Shown here one piece after another: positions 1 to 8,026 of a stretch of 64,000 bases of DNA (positions are counted from its first letter, which is position 1; each line of letters starts with the position of its first letter). A program made the position numbers and the translations under genes. The notes beneath the pieces were generated by a model that saw only the letters and a list, made by a program, of their open reading frames with translations, was not told the DNA's origin and searched no databases. Source of the DNA: Azospirillum brasilense. Its GTDB lineage: Bacteria; Pseudomonadota; Alphaproteobacteria; Azospirillales; Azospirillaceae. The stretch spans positions 1 to 64,000 of the forward strand of contig NZ_VITI01000014.1 in the NCBI RefSeq assembly GCF_007827795.1, given 5' to 3'.

Positions 1-30
1 GGGTAGAACCATATACTTTACCTGCGCTGC

Positions 31-96
31 CCCCCCCCCCCCCCCCGCGCCCCGCGCCCCCCCCCCCCCCCCCGGCGGGGGGGGGGGGGGGGGGGG
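31..96. repeat. Poly-C / poly-G low-complexity block
   Basis: Runs of 10 to 20 C with a few interruptions are followed by a run of about 20 G. No gene or known element looks like this. Its position at the very start of the window suggests a misassembled or low-quality contig end rather than biology. Bases 1-128 hold nothing else I can support. Confidence 0.6.
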
Positions 97-137
97 CGGG
101 CCCATGTCGGGGGACGGAAAGCGCAGGCGATGCGGGG

Positions 138-175
138 CCCCCTCACCCTAACCCTCTCCCCAGAGGGGAGAGGGG
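138..175. repeat. REP-like GC palindrome, copy 1
   Basis: A perfect 10-bp stem (CCCTCTCCCC at 152-161, GGGGAGAGGG at 165-174) is closed by a 3-nt loop and preceded by a CCCTCACCC-type tail. Near-identical copies lie at 10551-10592 and related ones at 3656-3761 and 10424-10520, all in intergenic gaps of the two Liv-type transporters. It looks like a dispersed intergenic palindromic repeat. It sits just upstream of the first permease gene. Confidence 0.65.
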
Positions 176-225
176 ATTCAAAGGCGGGTGCTGCGACGGG
201 GGAGAGGGACAACAAGGACGACGCC

Positions 226-1110
226 ATGCATTTCGTGCTGCAACTCGTTTTCGCCGGCGTCTGCGTCGGCGCGGTCTACGCGCTCATCGCCATGGGGCTG
301 TCGCTGACCTTCTGGACCACGCGCACGCTGAATTTCGGCCAGGGCTCGCTGCTGATGACCGCCTCGGTCGCGACGGTGGCGATGCTGGCGGCCGGGATGC
401 CCGCGGCCCTCGCCGTGCCGCTGGGCATCCTGCTGGCCGGCGGGCTGATGGTGGTGGCGGAGCGGATCGCCATCCGCCCGCTGCTGAAATCCGGCGACAG
501 CATGGGCTGGGTGGTGTCCACGCTGGGGCTCGGCATCTTCCTCCAGGGCTTCGTCTCCACCGTCTTCGGGTCGCAGGCCATCGCCTTCCCGTCGCTGGTC
601 TTCGACAGCCTGGATTCGGTGGATGTCGCCGGGGTCCAGGTGTCGTCGCAGTATCTCGCCGTTCTCGGCCTGTCGCTCACCCTGATGGTGGCGATGGAAC
701 TGTTCCTGCGCCGCTCCGCCTGGGGCCGCGCGGTGCGGGCGGTGTCGCACGACGCCGACGCGGCGGCGCTGGCCGGCATCCCGGTGCGCCGGGTGATCGT
801 GCTGTCCTTCGTCGCCAGCGGCGTGCTGGCCGGCATCGCCGGGGTGATGGTGGCGCAGATCACCGGCACCGTCGATCCCAGCTTCGGCTTCAACCTGATG
901 GTGCTGGGCTTCGTCGCCGCGGTCTTCGGCGGCATGGGCAACACCGCGGGCGCCCTGGTCGGCGGCATCGCTCTCGGTGTCATCGAGAAGCTGGTCGGCG
1001 GCTACGTCTCCACCGCCGCCGAACACGGCATGGCCTTCGCCATCCTGATGGTGATCCTCGCCATCCGCCCGCAGGGCCTGTTCGGCCGCAAGGAATTCAC
1101 GAAGGTGTAA
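226..1110 (+). CDS. livH: Branched-chain-type ABC permease, LivH family
   Basis: A 294-residue, very hydrophobic inner-membrane protein with the usual LivH pattern of about eight membrane segments. The family motifs ALIAMGLSLTF near the start, the cytoplasmic loop RAVRAVSHDADAAALAGI (the contact with the ATPases) and a C-terminal RPQGLFG are present. An in-frame upstream extension to 130 runs through a GC palindrome and is not credible. The ATG at 226 has AAGGA seven bases ahead. It is the first gene of a permease - permease/ATPase - ATPase set. No binding protein is visible upstream, where the window begins. The substrate could be an amino acid, amide or aromatic or aliphatic acid. Confidence 0.9.
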   Translation: MHFVLQLVFAGVCVGAVYALIAMGLSLTFWTTRTLNFGQGSLLMTASVATVAMLAAGMPAALAVPLGILLAGGLMVVAERIAIRPLLKSGDSMGWVVSTLGLGIFLQGFVSTVFGSQAIAFPSLVFDSLDSVDVAGVQVSSQYLAVLGLSLTLMVAMELFLRRSAWGRAVRAVSHDADAAALAGIPVRRVIVLSFVASGVLAGIAGVMVAQITGTVDPSFGFNLMVLGFVAAVFGGMGNTAGALVGGIALGVIEKLVGGYVSTAAEHGMAFAILMVILAIRPQGLFGRKEFTKV

Positions 1111-1119
1111 GGGCCAGCG

Positions 1120-2916
1120 ATGCGGAATTTCCTCTCCTTCCTCACCCGGACCCCGGTGGTCGCGGCCCTGCTGGTGGCGCTCGGCGTCGCGGCGGAGTTC
1201 GTCAGCGGCTCCACCGTGCAGATCTGGTCGTTCCTTCTCGTCAACGTCCTGCTGGCCCAGAGCATCAACCTGCTGACCGGCGTCGCCGGCCAGATCTCGC
1301 TGGGCCACGCCGGCTTTCTCGGCATCGGCGCCTACGGCTCGGCCCTGCTGATGAAGAACTTCGGGCTGCCGCTGCCGCTGACCCTGCTGGCCGGGGTGGC
1401 GATGGGGGCCGCGAGCGGCTGGCTGCTGTCCTTCGCCGCCGGGCGGGTGCGCGAGTTCTACCTCGCCATGATGACGCTCGGCTTCGGCATGATCTTCTAC
1501 GAGGTGGTGCGCGAGTGGACCTCGGTCACCGGCGGCATGATGGGGCTGAGCGGCGTGCCGTCGCCCGGCCTGCGCACGCTGACCCTGTTCGGCTGGTCCG
1601 TCGGCCCGGTCGCCTATTTCCAGATCATGCTGGCGGTGGTCGCGGGGGTGGTGTGGCTGCTGCGGAACTTCGTCACCAGCCCCTTCGGCCGCGCCTTCTT
1701 CGCCATCCATGTCAGTGAGGTCGCCGCCGGCAGCATCGGCGTGCCGCGCGCCCGCACCAAGCGGAACGCCTACATGCTCAGCGCCGCGCTGGCCGGTCTG
1801 GCGGGGGGCTTCTACGCCCATCTCGTCGGCTATCTCGGGCCGGAGACCTTCGGCCTGCACCGCTCGGTGGAGGTGCTGGTGATGGCGGTGGTCGGCGGGC
1901 TGGGCACGCTGGCCGGGCCGGTGCTGGGCGCCGTCGTCTTCACCTACCTGCCGGAGAAGCTCCAGATCTTCGCCGAGTACCAGTTCATGGTCTACGGCCT
2001 GATCCTGCTGCTGTCCTTCGTGCTGCTGCCGCGCGGGCTGGCCGGGCTGCTGCTGCCGCGTCCGCGCTTCGCCAAGGACGTGGCGCCGTTGCCCGCCCCG
2101 CCGCCCGCTGCGCCGAAACCATCGGGGAGTGGACCGCTGCTGAGCGCGGAGGGGGTTTCCATCAGCTTCCTCGGGCTGCGGGCGCTCGACAACGCCTCGG
2201 TGACGCTGGGGGCGGGGGAGATCGTCGGCCTCGTCGGGCCGAACGGCTCGGGCAAGAGCACGCTCGTCAACATCATCAGCGGCATCTATCGCCCGAGCGA
2301 CGGGCGCGTGACCTTCGACGGCGCCGCCATCACCGGCCTTCCCGACCACGCGGTGGCCCGGCGGGGCGCGCTACGCACCTTCCAGGACCCGCGGCTCGTC
2401 CCCGCCTTCACGGTGCGCGAGAACGTGCTGCTCGGCGGGCACCGGCTTTACCGGCAGAACCCGCTGGTGGCGGCGCTGAACCTGCCGGGTGCCCTGCGCG
2501 AGGACGCCGCGATGCTGGGCCGCGCCGACGCCATCATGGCCATGGCCGGCCTGTCGCATCTGGCCGACACGCCGGTGCGCGACCTGCCCTACGGCGACCA
2601 GCGGATGACCGAGCTGTCGCGCGTCATCCTCGCCGACCCGCGCCTCGTCATGCTCGACGAGCCGGCGGCGGGCCTGTCGGAGGTTGAACTGCAACGGCTG
2701 GGCGGGCTGGTCCGTCATCTGAAGGAGCGGGGTGTCGGCGTGATCCTGATCGAGCACCACATGGATTTCCTCAACGAACTGGTCGACCGCGTGGTCGTTC
2801 TGGACAGCGGGCGGGTCATCTACCAGGGCGGCATGGCCGGCATGTACCGCGACCCGGCGGTGGTCGCCGCCTATCTCGGCACCGAAACCCATCCGGGGGA
2901 GACGGTCCATGCCTGA
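1120..2916 (+). CDS. Fused ABC permease-ATPase, LivM-LivG type
   Basis: At 598 residues this is about twice the length of a LivM. Residues 1-310 are a LivM permease (GQISLGHAGFLGIGAY motif near 58-72). A Pro/Ala-rich linker at about 312-340 leads to a complete LivG ATPase with Walker A GPNGSGKS (373-380), a degenerate signature PYGDQRMTELSR, Walker B LVMLDEP and the EHH switch. Membrane domain and nucleotide-binding domain are therefore tethered in one chain. It starts 9 bases after livH and overlaps the next ATPase by 8 bp, so the three are one operon. Such fusions are known in this family. The same fusion is found again at 11494. Confidence 0.9.
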   Translation: MRNFLSFLTRTPVVAALLVALGVAAEFVSGSTVQIWSFLLVNVLLAQSINLLTGVAGQISLGHAGFLGIGAYGSALLMKNFGLPLPLTLLAGVAMGAASGWLLSFAAGRVREFYLAMMTLGFGMIFYEVVREWTSVTGGMMGLSGVPSPGLRTLTLFGWSVGPVAYFQIMLAVVAGVVWLLRNFVTSPFGRAFFAIHVSEVAAGSIGVPRARTKRNAYMLSAALAGLAGGFYAHLVGYLGPETFGLHRSVEVLVMAVVGGLGTLAGPVLGAVVFTYLPEKLQIFAEYQFMVYGLILLLSFVLLPRGLAGLLLPRPRFAKDVAPLPAPPPAAPKPSGSGPLLSAEGVSISFLGLRALDNASVTLGAGEIVGLVGPNGSGKSTLVNIISGIYRPSDGRVTFDGAAITGLPDHAVARRGALRTFQDPRLVPAFTVRENVLLGGHRLYRQNPLVAALNLPGALREDAAMLGRADAIMAMAGLSHLADTPVRDLPYGDQRMTELSRVILADPRLVMLDEPAAGLSEVELQRLGGLVRHLKERGVGVILIEHHMDFLNELVDRVVVLDSGRVIYQGGMAGMYRDPAVVAAYLGTETHPGETVHA

Positions 2917-3643
2917 CGAGATCAATCTTGCGGGGGGTCTCGAAATCCACGGGCTGGAGGTCCGCTACGGACCGGTGGAGGCGGTGCGCGGCGTTTCGCT
3001 GCGGGCCGAACCGGGAACCATCACCGCCATCCTGGGCGCCAACGGAGCCGGCAAATCCTCGCTGATGAAGGCGGTGTCCGGGCTGGTCCCGGCGGCGGCG
3101 GGGCGCATCACGCTGGACGGCGACGACATCACGCGGCTTCCTCCGCACGAACGGGCGCGCCGCGGCCTGTCGCACGCGCTGGAGGGGCGCCGGCTGTTTC
3201 ACCGCATGACGGTGGAGGAGAATCTGAAGGTCGCCTGGGACTTCCGCAACCGCGGCGGCAACTTCCGCGCGGTGGCCAACCGCGTCTACGAGCAGTTCCC
3301 GATGCTGGCGCCGCGGCGGCAGACCCCGGCGGGCATGCTGTCGGGCGGCCAGCAGCAGATGGTCATCCTGTCGGCGGCGCTGATCCACGAACCGCGCTAC
3401 CTGCTGCTCGACGAGCCGTCGCTCGGGCTGGCCCCGGTGATCGTGCAGCAGATCTTCGGCTTCATCGAGTCCGTCTGCCGCGAGCGCGGCACCACCATCC
3501 TGCTGTGCGAGCAGGTGGCGGCCATCGCCCTGCGCGTCGCCCACTCCGGCTGCGTGCTGCGGCGCGGGCAGGTGGTGCGCGGCGGTCCGGCGGCGGAGCT
3601 GGCCGCCGACCCGGCGCTGTCGGCCGCCTATCTGGGTGGGTGA
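2909..3643 (+). CDS. livF: ABC transporter ATPase, LivF family
   Basis: A 244-residue nucleotide-binding subunit of the HAAT family, expected on the cytoplasmic face with the LivH and LivMG partners. Walker A GANGAGKS is at residues 43-50, signature LSGGQQQ at 144-150 and Walker B LLLDEP at 165-170. The H-loop His is replaced: the usual VEQN is LCEQVAAIA, which is common in LivF. The ATG overlaps the end of the fused gene by 8 bp, which implies translational coupling. A GC-rich double palindrome follows the stop codon. Confidence 0.9.
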   Translation: MPDEINLAGGLEIHGLEVRYGPVEAVRGVSLRAEPGTITAILGANGAGKSSLMKAVSGLVPAAAGRITLDGDDITRLPPHERARRGLSHALEGRRLFHRMTVEENLKVAWDFRNRGGNFRAVANRVYEQFPMLAPRRQTPAGMLSGGQQQMVILSAALIHEPRYLLLDEPSLGLAPVIVQQIFGFIESVCRERGTTILLCEQVAAIALRVAHSGCVLRRGQVVRGGPAAELAADPALSAAYLGG

Positions 3644-3655
3644 GTGGTTGCTGCG

Positions 3656-3761
3656 CTTGCCCCCACCCCGGCCCTCCCCCGCTGGGCGGGGGAGGGTGCC
3701 TTTTGCGAAGCGGCGGCAGTCCCCTCCCCCGCCCAGCGGGGGAGGGTTAGGGTGGGGGCAA
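3656..3761. repeat. REP-like palindrome doublet, copy 2
   Basis: Two perfect 11-bp GC hairpins (3672-3696 and 3722-3746, each with a 3-nt loop) are flanked by outer inverted arms, CTTGCCCCCACCC at 3656-3668 and its complement at 3749-3761. The whole block therefore folds as a nested pair. It fills the gap between livF and the next gene and could attenuate readthrough. It belongs to the same repeat family as the copies at 138, 10424 and 10551. Confidence 0.65.
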
Positions 3762-3793
3762 GTATCCCCAATCAACGACGGGAGGAAACCACC

Positions 3794-4960
3794 ATGCAAT
3801 CAGGCGTCTACGAGTTCCTGGCGCAGGACCGCGTCATCTACGGCCGCCCGGCGGCGGAGGCGGTGGCGGAAACCGTCGCCAAGCTGGGCAGCAAGCGCCC
3901 GCTGATCGTGGCGAGCCGGTCGTTGAGCCGTGGGACCGGCGTCGTCGCCGCTATCCGCGCGGCGCTGGGCGATGCCTGCGCCGGAGTCTTCGATTCCTGC
4001 GTCGAGCATGTGCCGCGCGCCTCCGTCCTGGCGCTGGCCGAGGAGGTGCGGCGGCTGGAGCCGGACCTGATCGTCACCGTCGGCGGCGGCACGCCGATGG
4101 ACACGGTGAAGGTGGCCCTGGTCGCCTTGGCCGAGGGCATCACCGACACCGCCGGCTTCGACTCTGTGCGCATCCGCGTCGCCGGGGACGGGACCCGCAT
4201 CGTCCCGGCGGTGAAGGACCCGCCGCTGCGCCAGATCATCGTGCCGACCACCCTGTCGGGTGCCGAATTCTCCAACCTGGGCGGCGCCACCGACCCCGAC
4301 CGCCGGGTCAAGGACCTTTACACCGGGCGGTACATTGGCGGGCAGGTGATCATCCTCGACCCCGCCGTGACCGTCCACACGCCAGAGCGGCTGTGGCTGT
4401 CCACCGGCATCCGCGCCGTCGACCACGCGGTGGAGACGGTCTGTTCGCGCAAGCCCCAACCCTTCACCGACGCGACCTGCCTGCACGGGCTGGCGATGCT
4501 GGCGCGCTCCCTCCCCGCCAACCGGGAGAGGCCGGACGACCTCGACGCACGGCTGGAAAGCCAACTCGGCGTCTGGCTGGCCTCGACCGGCCTGGGTCGG
4601 GTGGAGTGGGGGGCCAGCCACGGCATCGGCCATCAGCTCGGCGCCGTCGCCAACGTGCCGCACGGCCATTGCTCCTGCGTCATGCTGCCCAGCGTGCTGC
4701 GCTGGAACCACCCGGTGAACGCCGACCGTCAACGGCTGGTGGCGCAGGCCCTGGGGCGGCAGGACGGCGACGCGGCCGCGGCGGTCGCCGATCTGGTGCG
4801 CGCCCTGGGGCAGCCCGACAGCCTGCGGGCGGTCGGCGTGACGCGCGACCATTTCGCCGCCATCGCCGCCGGGGCCATGCAGAACATGATGGTCCGCAGC
4901 AACCCGCGCCCGATCACCGGGGAGGACGATGTCCGGGAGATCCTCGAACTGGCTTGGTGA
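3794..4960 (+). CDS. Iron-type alcohol dehydrogenase family, maleylacetate-reductase-like
   Basis: A 388-residue NAD(P)-dependent oxidoreductase of the Fe-ADH fold. The nucleotide loop TVGGGTPMD is at about 95-103, PTTLSGAEFS follows, and the C-terminal domain has the paired motif GASHGIGHQ...VPHG. In metal-dependent members the ligands are one Asp and three His. Here the Asp position is Arg207 while His211, His280 and His290 remain. Loss of the Asp is seen in maleylacetate reductases, which do not use a metal. The start is the ATG at 3794, with GGGAGGAAA six bases before it; the in-frame extension to 3644 passes through the palindromes. The exact substrate is not known. Confidence 0.8.
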   Translation: MQSGVYEFLAQDRVIYGRPAAEAVAETVAKLGSKRPLIVASRSLSRGTGVVAAIRAALGDACAGVFDSCVEHVPRASVLALAEEVRRLEPDLIVTVGGGTPMDTVKVALVALAEGITDTAGFDSVRIRVAGDGTRIVPAVKDPPLRQIIVPTTLSGAEFSNLGGATDPDRRVKDLYTGRYIGGQVIILDPAVTVHTPERLWLSTGIRAVDHAVETVCSRKPQPFTDATCLHGLAMLARSLPANRERPDDLDARLESQLGVWLASTGLGRVEWGASHGIGHQLGAVANVPHGHCSCVMLPSVLRWNHPVNADRQRLVAQALGRQDGDAAAAVADLVRALGQPDSLRAVGVTRDHFAAIAAGAMQNMMVRSNPRPITGEDDVREILELAW

Positions 4961-4990
4961 TCCGCAGGCGCCACCACCGTACGGCACGAA

Positions 4991-5020
4991 CGGCCCCGCC
5001 CCTCCCGGCGGGGCCGTTTC
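4991..5020 (+). terminator. Rho-independent terminator after the Fe-ADH gene
   Basis: A perfect 10-bp stem (CGGCCCCGCC / GGCGGGGCCG) with a 6-nt loop is followed by a short TTTC tail, 30 bases after the stop codon. It separates the transporter/ADH unit from the regulator that follows. Confidence 0.75.
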
Positions 5021-5104
5021 GCGTTCGGGATGCGGAGGGGTGCAGCCGTGCAAAATGACTATGGGGGTATGCATTCCAAACAACGCAAAGAGCGGATAAT
5101 TCGT

Positions 5105-5133
5105 TTGACCAACAATATTCGCGCACTCATAAT
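5105..5133 (+). promoter_or_regulatory. Sigma-70-type promoter of the IclR gene
   Basis: TTGACC at 5105-5110 and CATAAT at 5128-5133 are separated by exactly 17 bp, in the only clearly AT-rich stretch of this region. Transcription would begin near 5140, about 38 bases before the regulator's start codon. Confidence 0.55.
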
Positions 5134-5144
5134 CTTCATAGAAA

Positions 5145-5158
5145 ATTGAATTCTCAAT
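5145..5158. promoter_or_regulatory. Candidate operator overlapping the transcription start
   Basis: An inverted repeat, ATTGA-ATTC-TCAAT, lies about 5 to 18 bases downstream of the predicted start site and 20 bases before the IclR start codon. The position fits autorepression by the encoded regulator. The assignment to that protein is an inference. Confidence 0.4.
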
Positions 5159-5177
5159 AGAGAACGGAGAGCGCGCC

Positions 5178-6026
5178 ATGCTCACCGACGACCGGGACCG
5201 GGAGTCCTTCACCCTTTCGACGACGTTCAACGCCGGCAAGCCGGTCGGCGCGGTGGTCAGCGCCTTCGCGATCCTGCGTTATCTGGCGGCGCAGGACGGG
5301 GCGGTGTCGAGCGCGCAGGTCGCCCGCGCGCTCGGCCTCAACCCGAGCACCTGCTTCAACATCCTGAAGACTTTGGTCGCCGAGCGGGTGGTCCAGTTCG
5401 AGGAGGTCGGCAAGGCCTACCGGCTGGGCGCCGGGCTGCTGGATCTGGCGGGCAGCGCGCTCGATCAGGTCGGCTACACCCGGCTGCTCCATCCGGAGCT
5501 GGAACGGCTGGCCGCCGCGTGGCAGACGCCGATGACGGCGTGGCTGCGGGTCAGCGACCACCGCGTCATGCTGGTGGATCAGGCGGTGTCCAGTTCGGCT
5601 ATCCAGATCCACATGCGGATCGGCCACCGGCTGCCGCTGCTGGTCGGCGCGCTCGGCCGCTGCATGGCGGCGCACGCCGGCCTGCCGGTGGAGGAAATGC
5701 GCCGCCAGTACGCCGCCGTCCGCCAGGACAACCCGCCGCCCTTCGAGCAATTCCTGGCCGAGGTGGAGGAGGCGCGGGCCGCCGGCTACGCGGTGGACCG
5801 CGACGGCTTCACGCGCGGCGTGACGACGGTGTCCAGCCCGATCCTCGACGCCGAGGGGCAGCCCTTCCTGGCGCTGTCGGCGGTCGGGCTGACCGCGCAG
5901 TTTTCCGACGAGCGCGCCGCGGCGATGGCCGCCGATCTGCGCGACACCACGCGGCGCATCGGACGGCTGCTCGCCGGGCCGGGCCGGGCCGCGGTTCCCC
6001 TTTCCCCACGGGAGAACACACGATGA
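5178..6026 (+). CDS. IclR-family transcriptional regulator
   Basis: A 282-residue DNA-binding protein with an N-terminal winged helix (about residues 28-85; motif QVARALGLNPSTCFNILKTL) and a C-terminal IclR effector domain (about 100-265, including GHRLPLLVGALGRCMAA and GYAVDRDGFTRGVTTVSSPI). IclR proteins usually sense small carboxylic acids of the pathway they control. It overlaps the next gene by an ATGA, so it is the first gene of the acyl-CoA operon and probably controls it. SD-like GGAGAG lies 7-12 bases ahead of the ATG. Confidence 0.88.
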   Translation: MLTDDRDRESFTLSTTFNAGKPVGAVVSAFAILRYLAAQDGAVSSAQVARALGLNPSTCFNILKTLVAERVVQFEEVGKAYRLGAGLLDLAGSALDQVGYTRLLHPELERLAAAWQTPMTAWLRVSDHRVMLVDQAVSSSAIQIHMRIGHRLPLLVGALGRCMAAHAGLPVEEMRRQYAAVRQDNPPPFEQFLAEVEEARAAGYAVDRDGFTRGVTTVSSPILDAEGQPFLALSAVGLTAQFSDERAAAMAADLRDTTRRIGRLLAGPGRAAVPLSPRENTR

Positions 6027-7171
6027 CCCCGGTGATCTCCGGCGTCGCCGACACCGCTGTCGGACGGCTGGACGGCAGCGGTTGCATGGCGCTCCACGCC
6101 GAAGCGGCCTCCGCAGCCCTGGCCGACGCGGGCCTGCGGGCCGACGAGGTGGACGGCGTGCTCTGCGCCTATTCGCTGGCCGAGCCGCATCTGATGCTGT
6201 CGTCGGTCTTCAACGAGTATTTCGGCATCTCGCCGTCCTACAGCGCCGCCGTCCAGGCCGGCGGAGCGACCGCCTGCGCGCTGGTGATGCAGGCGGCGGC
6301 GCTGGTGCGGGCGGGGATCTGCCGCAACGTCCTGGCCGTCTGCGCCGACAACCGCCTGACCGGGCTGGGGCGCAACGGTGCCGTCGCCGCGCTGGCCGAG
6401 GTCGGGCATCCGCAGTTCGAACGCCCCTACGGCATGTCGATCCCTGCGGCCTACGCGCTGGTCGCCCGGCGCTGCATGTTCGAGCGCGGCGTCACGGCGG
6501 AGCATCTCGCCGCCATCTCCGTCACCCAGCGCGGCCACGCGCGCCGCCACCCCAAGGCCCAGGCCCGCGACCCGCTGACCATGGAGCAGGCGCTGTCCGC
6601 CCGCATGATCGCCGATCCGCTGCGGCTGTTCGATTGCTGCCTCGTCTCGGACGGCGGGGCTGCCCTGGTGATCAGCGCCGCCGACGTGGCGGCCGACCGT
6701 ACGGACCACGCGGTGTCGATCCTCGGCTACGGCCAGATGAACACGCACGAACACGCCTTCGCCATGCCGTCGCTGACCGATTTCGGCTGCCGGCAATCGG
6801 CGGCGCAGGCCTTCGCCATGGCCGGGCTGACCCCGGCGGACATCGACGTCGCCGAGATCTACGACAGCTTCACCATCACCCTGCTGGCCGAGCTGGAATC
6901 CATCGGCTTTTTCCCGAAGGGGGAGGCCGGTCCGGCGATCCTCGACGGCGCGCTGGAACTGGACGGGGTTCTGCCCTGCAACACCCATGGCGGGCTGCTG
7001 TCCTACGGCCATTCGGGGGCGGCGGGCGGCATGTTCCACATCGTCGAGGCGGTGCGGCAACTGCGCGGCGAGGCCGAGGCCCGGCAGGTGGCGGGGGCGG
7101 AAACCGCCTTCGTCCACGGCGACGGCGGCATCCTGTCCGCCCATTGCTCGCTGATCCTGGGGAGGGCCTGA
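6023..7171 (+). CDS. Thiolase-fold protein lacking catalytic Cys, Ltp2/SCP-x-like
   Basis: A 382-residue thiolase superfamily member. The nucleophilic Cys loop of real thiolases (CASG) reads QAGGAT here (Gly80-Gly81). The second Cys (CxGGG) is VHGDGG with His365. The GH motif (His330) remains. Tyr280 in EIYDSF and Tyr328 in LLSYGH stand near the pocket. This is the pattern of Ltp2-type aldolases, which work with a DUF35 protein and cleave beta-hydroxyacyl-CoA side chains by retro-aldol reaction. The DUF35 partner is the next gene and MaoC hydratases follow, so retro-aldolase is preferred to thiolase. The ATG overlaps the IclR stop. The substrate is unknown. Confidence 0.82.
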   Translation: MTPVISGVADTAVGRLDGSGCMALHAEAASAALADAGLRADEVDGVLCAYSLAEPHLMLSSVFNEYFGISPSYSAAVQAGGATACALVMQAAALVRAGICRNVLAVCADNRLTGLGRNGAVAALAEVGHPQFERPYGMSIPAAYALVARRCMFERGVTAEHLAAISVTQRGHARRHPKAQARDPLTMEQALSARMIADPLRLFDCCLVSDGGAALVISAADVAADRTDHAVSILGYGQMNTHEHAFAMPSLTDFGCRQSAAQAFAMAGLTPADIDVAEIYDSFTITLLAELESIGFFPKGEAGPAILDGALELDGVLPCNTHGGLLSYGHSGAAGGMFHIVEAVRQLRGEAEARQVAGAETAFVHGDGGILSAHCSLILGRA

Positions 7172-7173
7172 CG

Positions 7174-7614
7174 ATGTCCGCGACCGATCCATCCGCCAAA
7201 GATCCAATGGCCGCAAAGCCCGTTCCGCTGGTCACCGCCGACACCCGCGCCTTCTGGGACGCCTGCGCGGAGGGGGTGCTGACCTATCAGCGCTGCGCCG
7301 CCTGCGGCCACGTCCAGTTCCCGCCGCGGCCCTTCTGCACCGAGTGCCGGGCCGCAGGGCCGGTGACGGAGCGGTCCGCGGGGCTCGGCGCCATCCACAG
7401 CTTCACCATCGTTCACCGGGCGCCGACCCCGGCCTTCAAGGCGGACACGCCCTACGCGCTGGCGCTGGTCGATTTCGACGAGGGCTTCCGCCTGATGGTC
7501 AATCTGCGCGGTTGCCCGCCGTCGGACGCCCGCATCGGCCTGCGCGTCCGCGTCCTGTTCGAGCCGCTGGCCGGCGGCGGCGCGCTGCCGCAGGTCCGGC
7601 CCCTGGTGGAGTGA
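7174..7614 (+). CDS. DUF35 Zn-ribbon/OB-fold acyl-CoA-associated protein
   Basis: A 146-residue protein with an N-terminal helix, a rubredoxin-like zinc ribbon (Cys41, Cys44, Cys55, Cys58) and a C-terminal OB fold that ends in RVRVLFEP. Proteins of this family bind acyl-CoA and form heteromers with thiolase-fold enzymes such as Ltp2 aldolases or archaeal thiolase/HMG-CoA synthase. Here it begins 2 bases after the thiolase-fold gene, the expected partner arrangement. Confidence 0.88.
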   Translation: MSATDPSAKDPMAAKPVPLVTADTRAFWDACAEGVLTYQRCAACGHVQFPPRPFCTECRAAGPVTERSAGLGAIHSFTIVHRAPTPAFKADTPYALALVDFDEGFRLMVNLRGCPPSDARIGLRVRVLFEPLAGGGALPQVRPLVE

Positions 7615-7640
7615 ACCCAACCCTTCGGGAGGGACCATCC

Positions 7641-8024
7641 ATGCATCTGTTCGACACGCTCCAGGAGGGCACCGCCTTCGGCGCCCAGGAGCTGCACCTG
7701 TCCGACGCGCTGATGCAGCGCTGGACCAGCCTCTACCCCGACGACCCGCCGGACGGGCGGATACCCGCCGGGATGATCGCGGTGGCCACCATGCGGGCCT
7801 ATTCCGATCTGGTGGTGCCGCGCCCGCCGGGGAACATCCACGGGTCCCAGCGTTACGAGATGCTGCGCCGCCCGGCGGTCGGGGAGCGGTTGACCACCCG
7901 CATCGCCTGCGCCGGAAAGGAGCTGAAGCGCGACCGCCGCTGGGTCCATTTCGACACCGAGACGGTGGGGGAGGACGGGACCCCCTGTTTCCGCGGCCGT
8001 ATGACCATCCTGTGGGCGGCCTGA
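7641..8024 (+). CDS. Hot-dog fold protein, MaoC-like without obvious active site
   Basis: A 127-residue hot-dog-type protein (AGMIAVATMRAY, NIHGSQRYEMLRRPAVGERL, FRGRMTILWA). It resembles the N-terminal, non-catalytic half of two-chain MaoC/FAS1-type dehydratases, and the D-x-N-P-x-H motif of the catalytic half is absent. The next gene supplies that motif. The two probably form a heteromeric enoyl-CoA hydratase, as in ChsH1/ChsH2-like systems (inference). GGGAGGGA lies 6-13 bases ahead of the ATG. Confidence 0.7.
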   Translation: MHLFDTLQEGTAFGAQELHLSDALMQRWTSLYPDDPPDGRIPAGMIAVATMRAYSDLVVPRPPGNIHGSQRYEMLRRPAVGERLTTRIACAGKELKRDRRWVHFDTETVGEDGTPCFRGRMTILWAA

Positions 8025-8026
8025 CC

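Noticed and set aside
178..2349. A 723-codon - strand frame
   Set aside because: Antisense shadow of livH and the LivMG fusion, with biased composition and no domain.
6023..7171. Acetyl-CoA acetyltransferase (thiolase)
   Set aside because: Both catalytic Cys positions are substituted.
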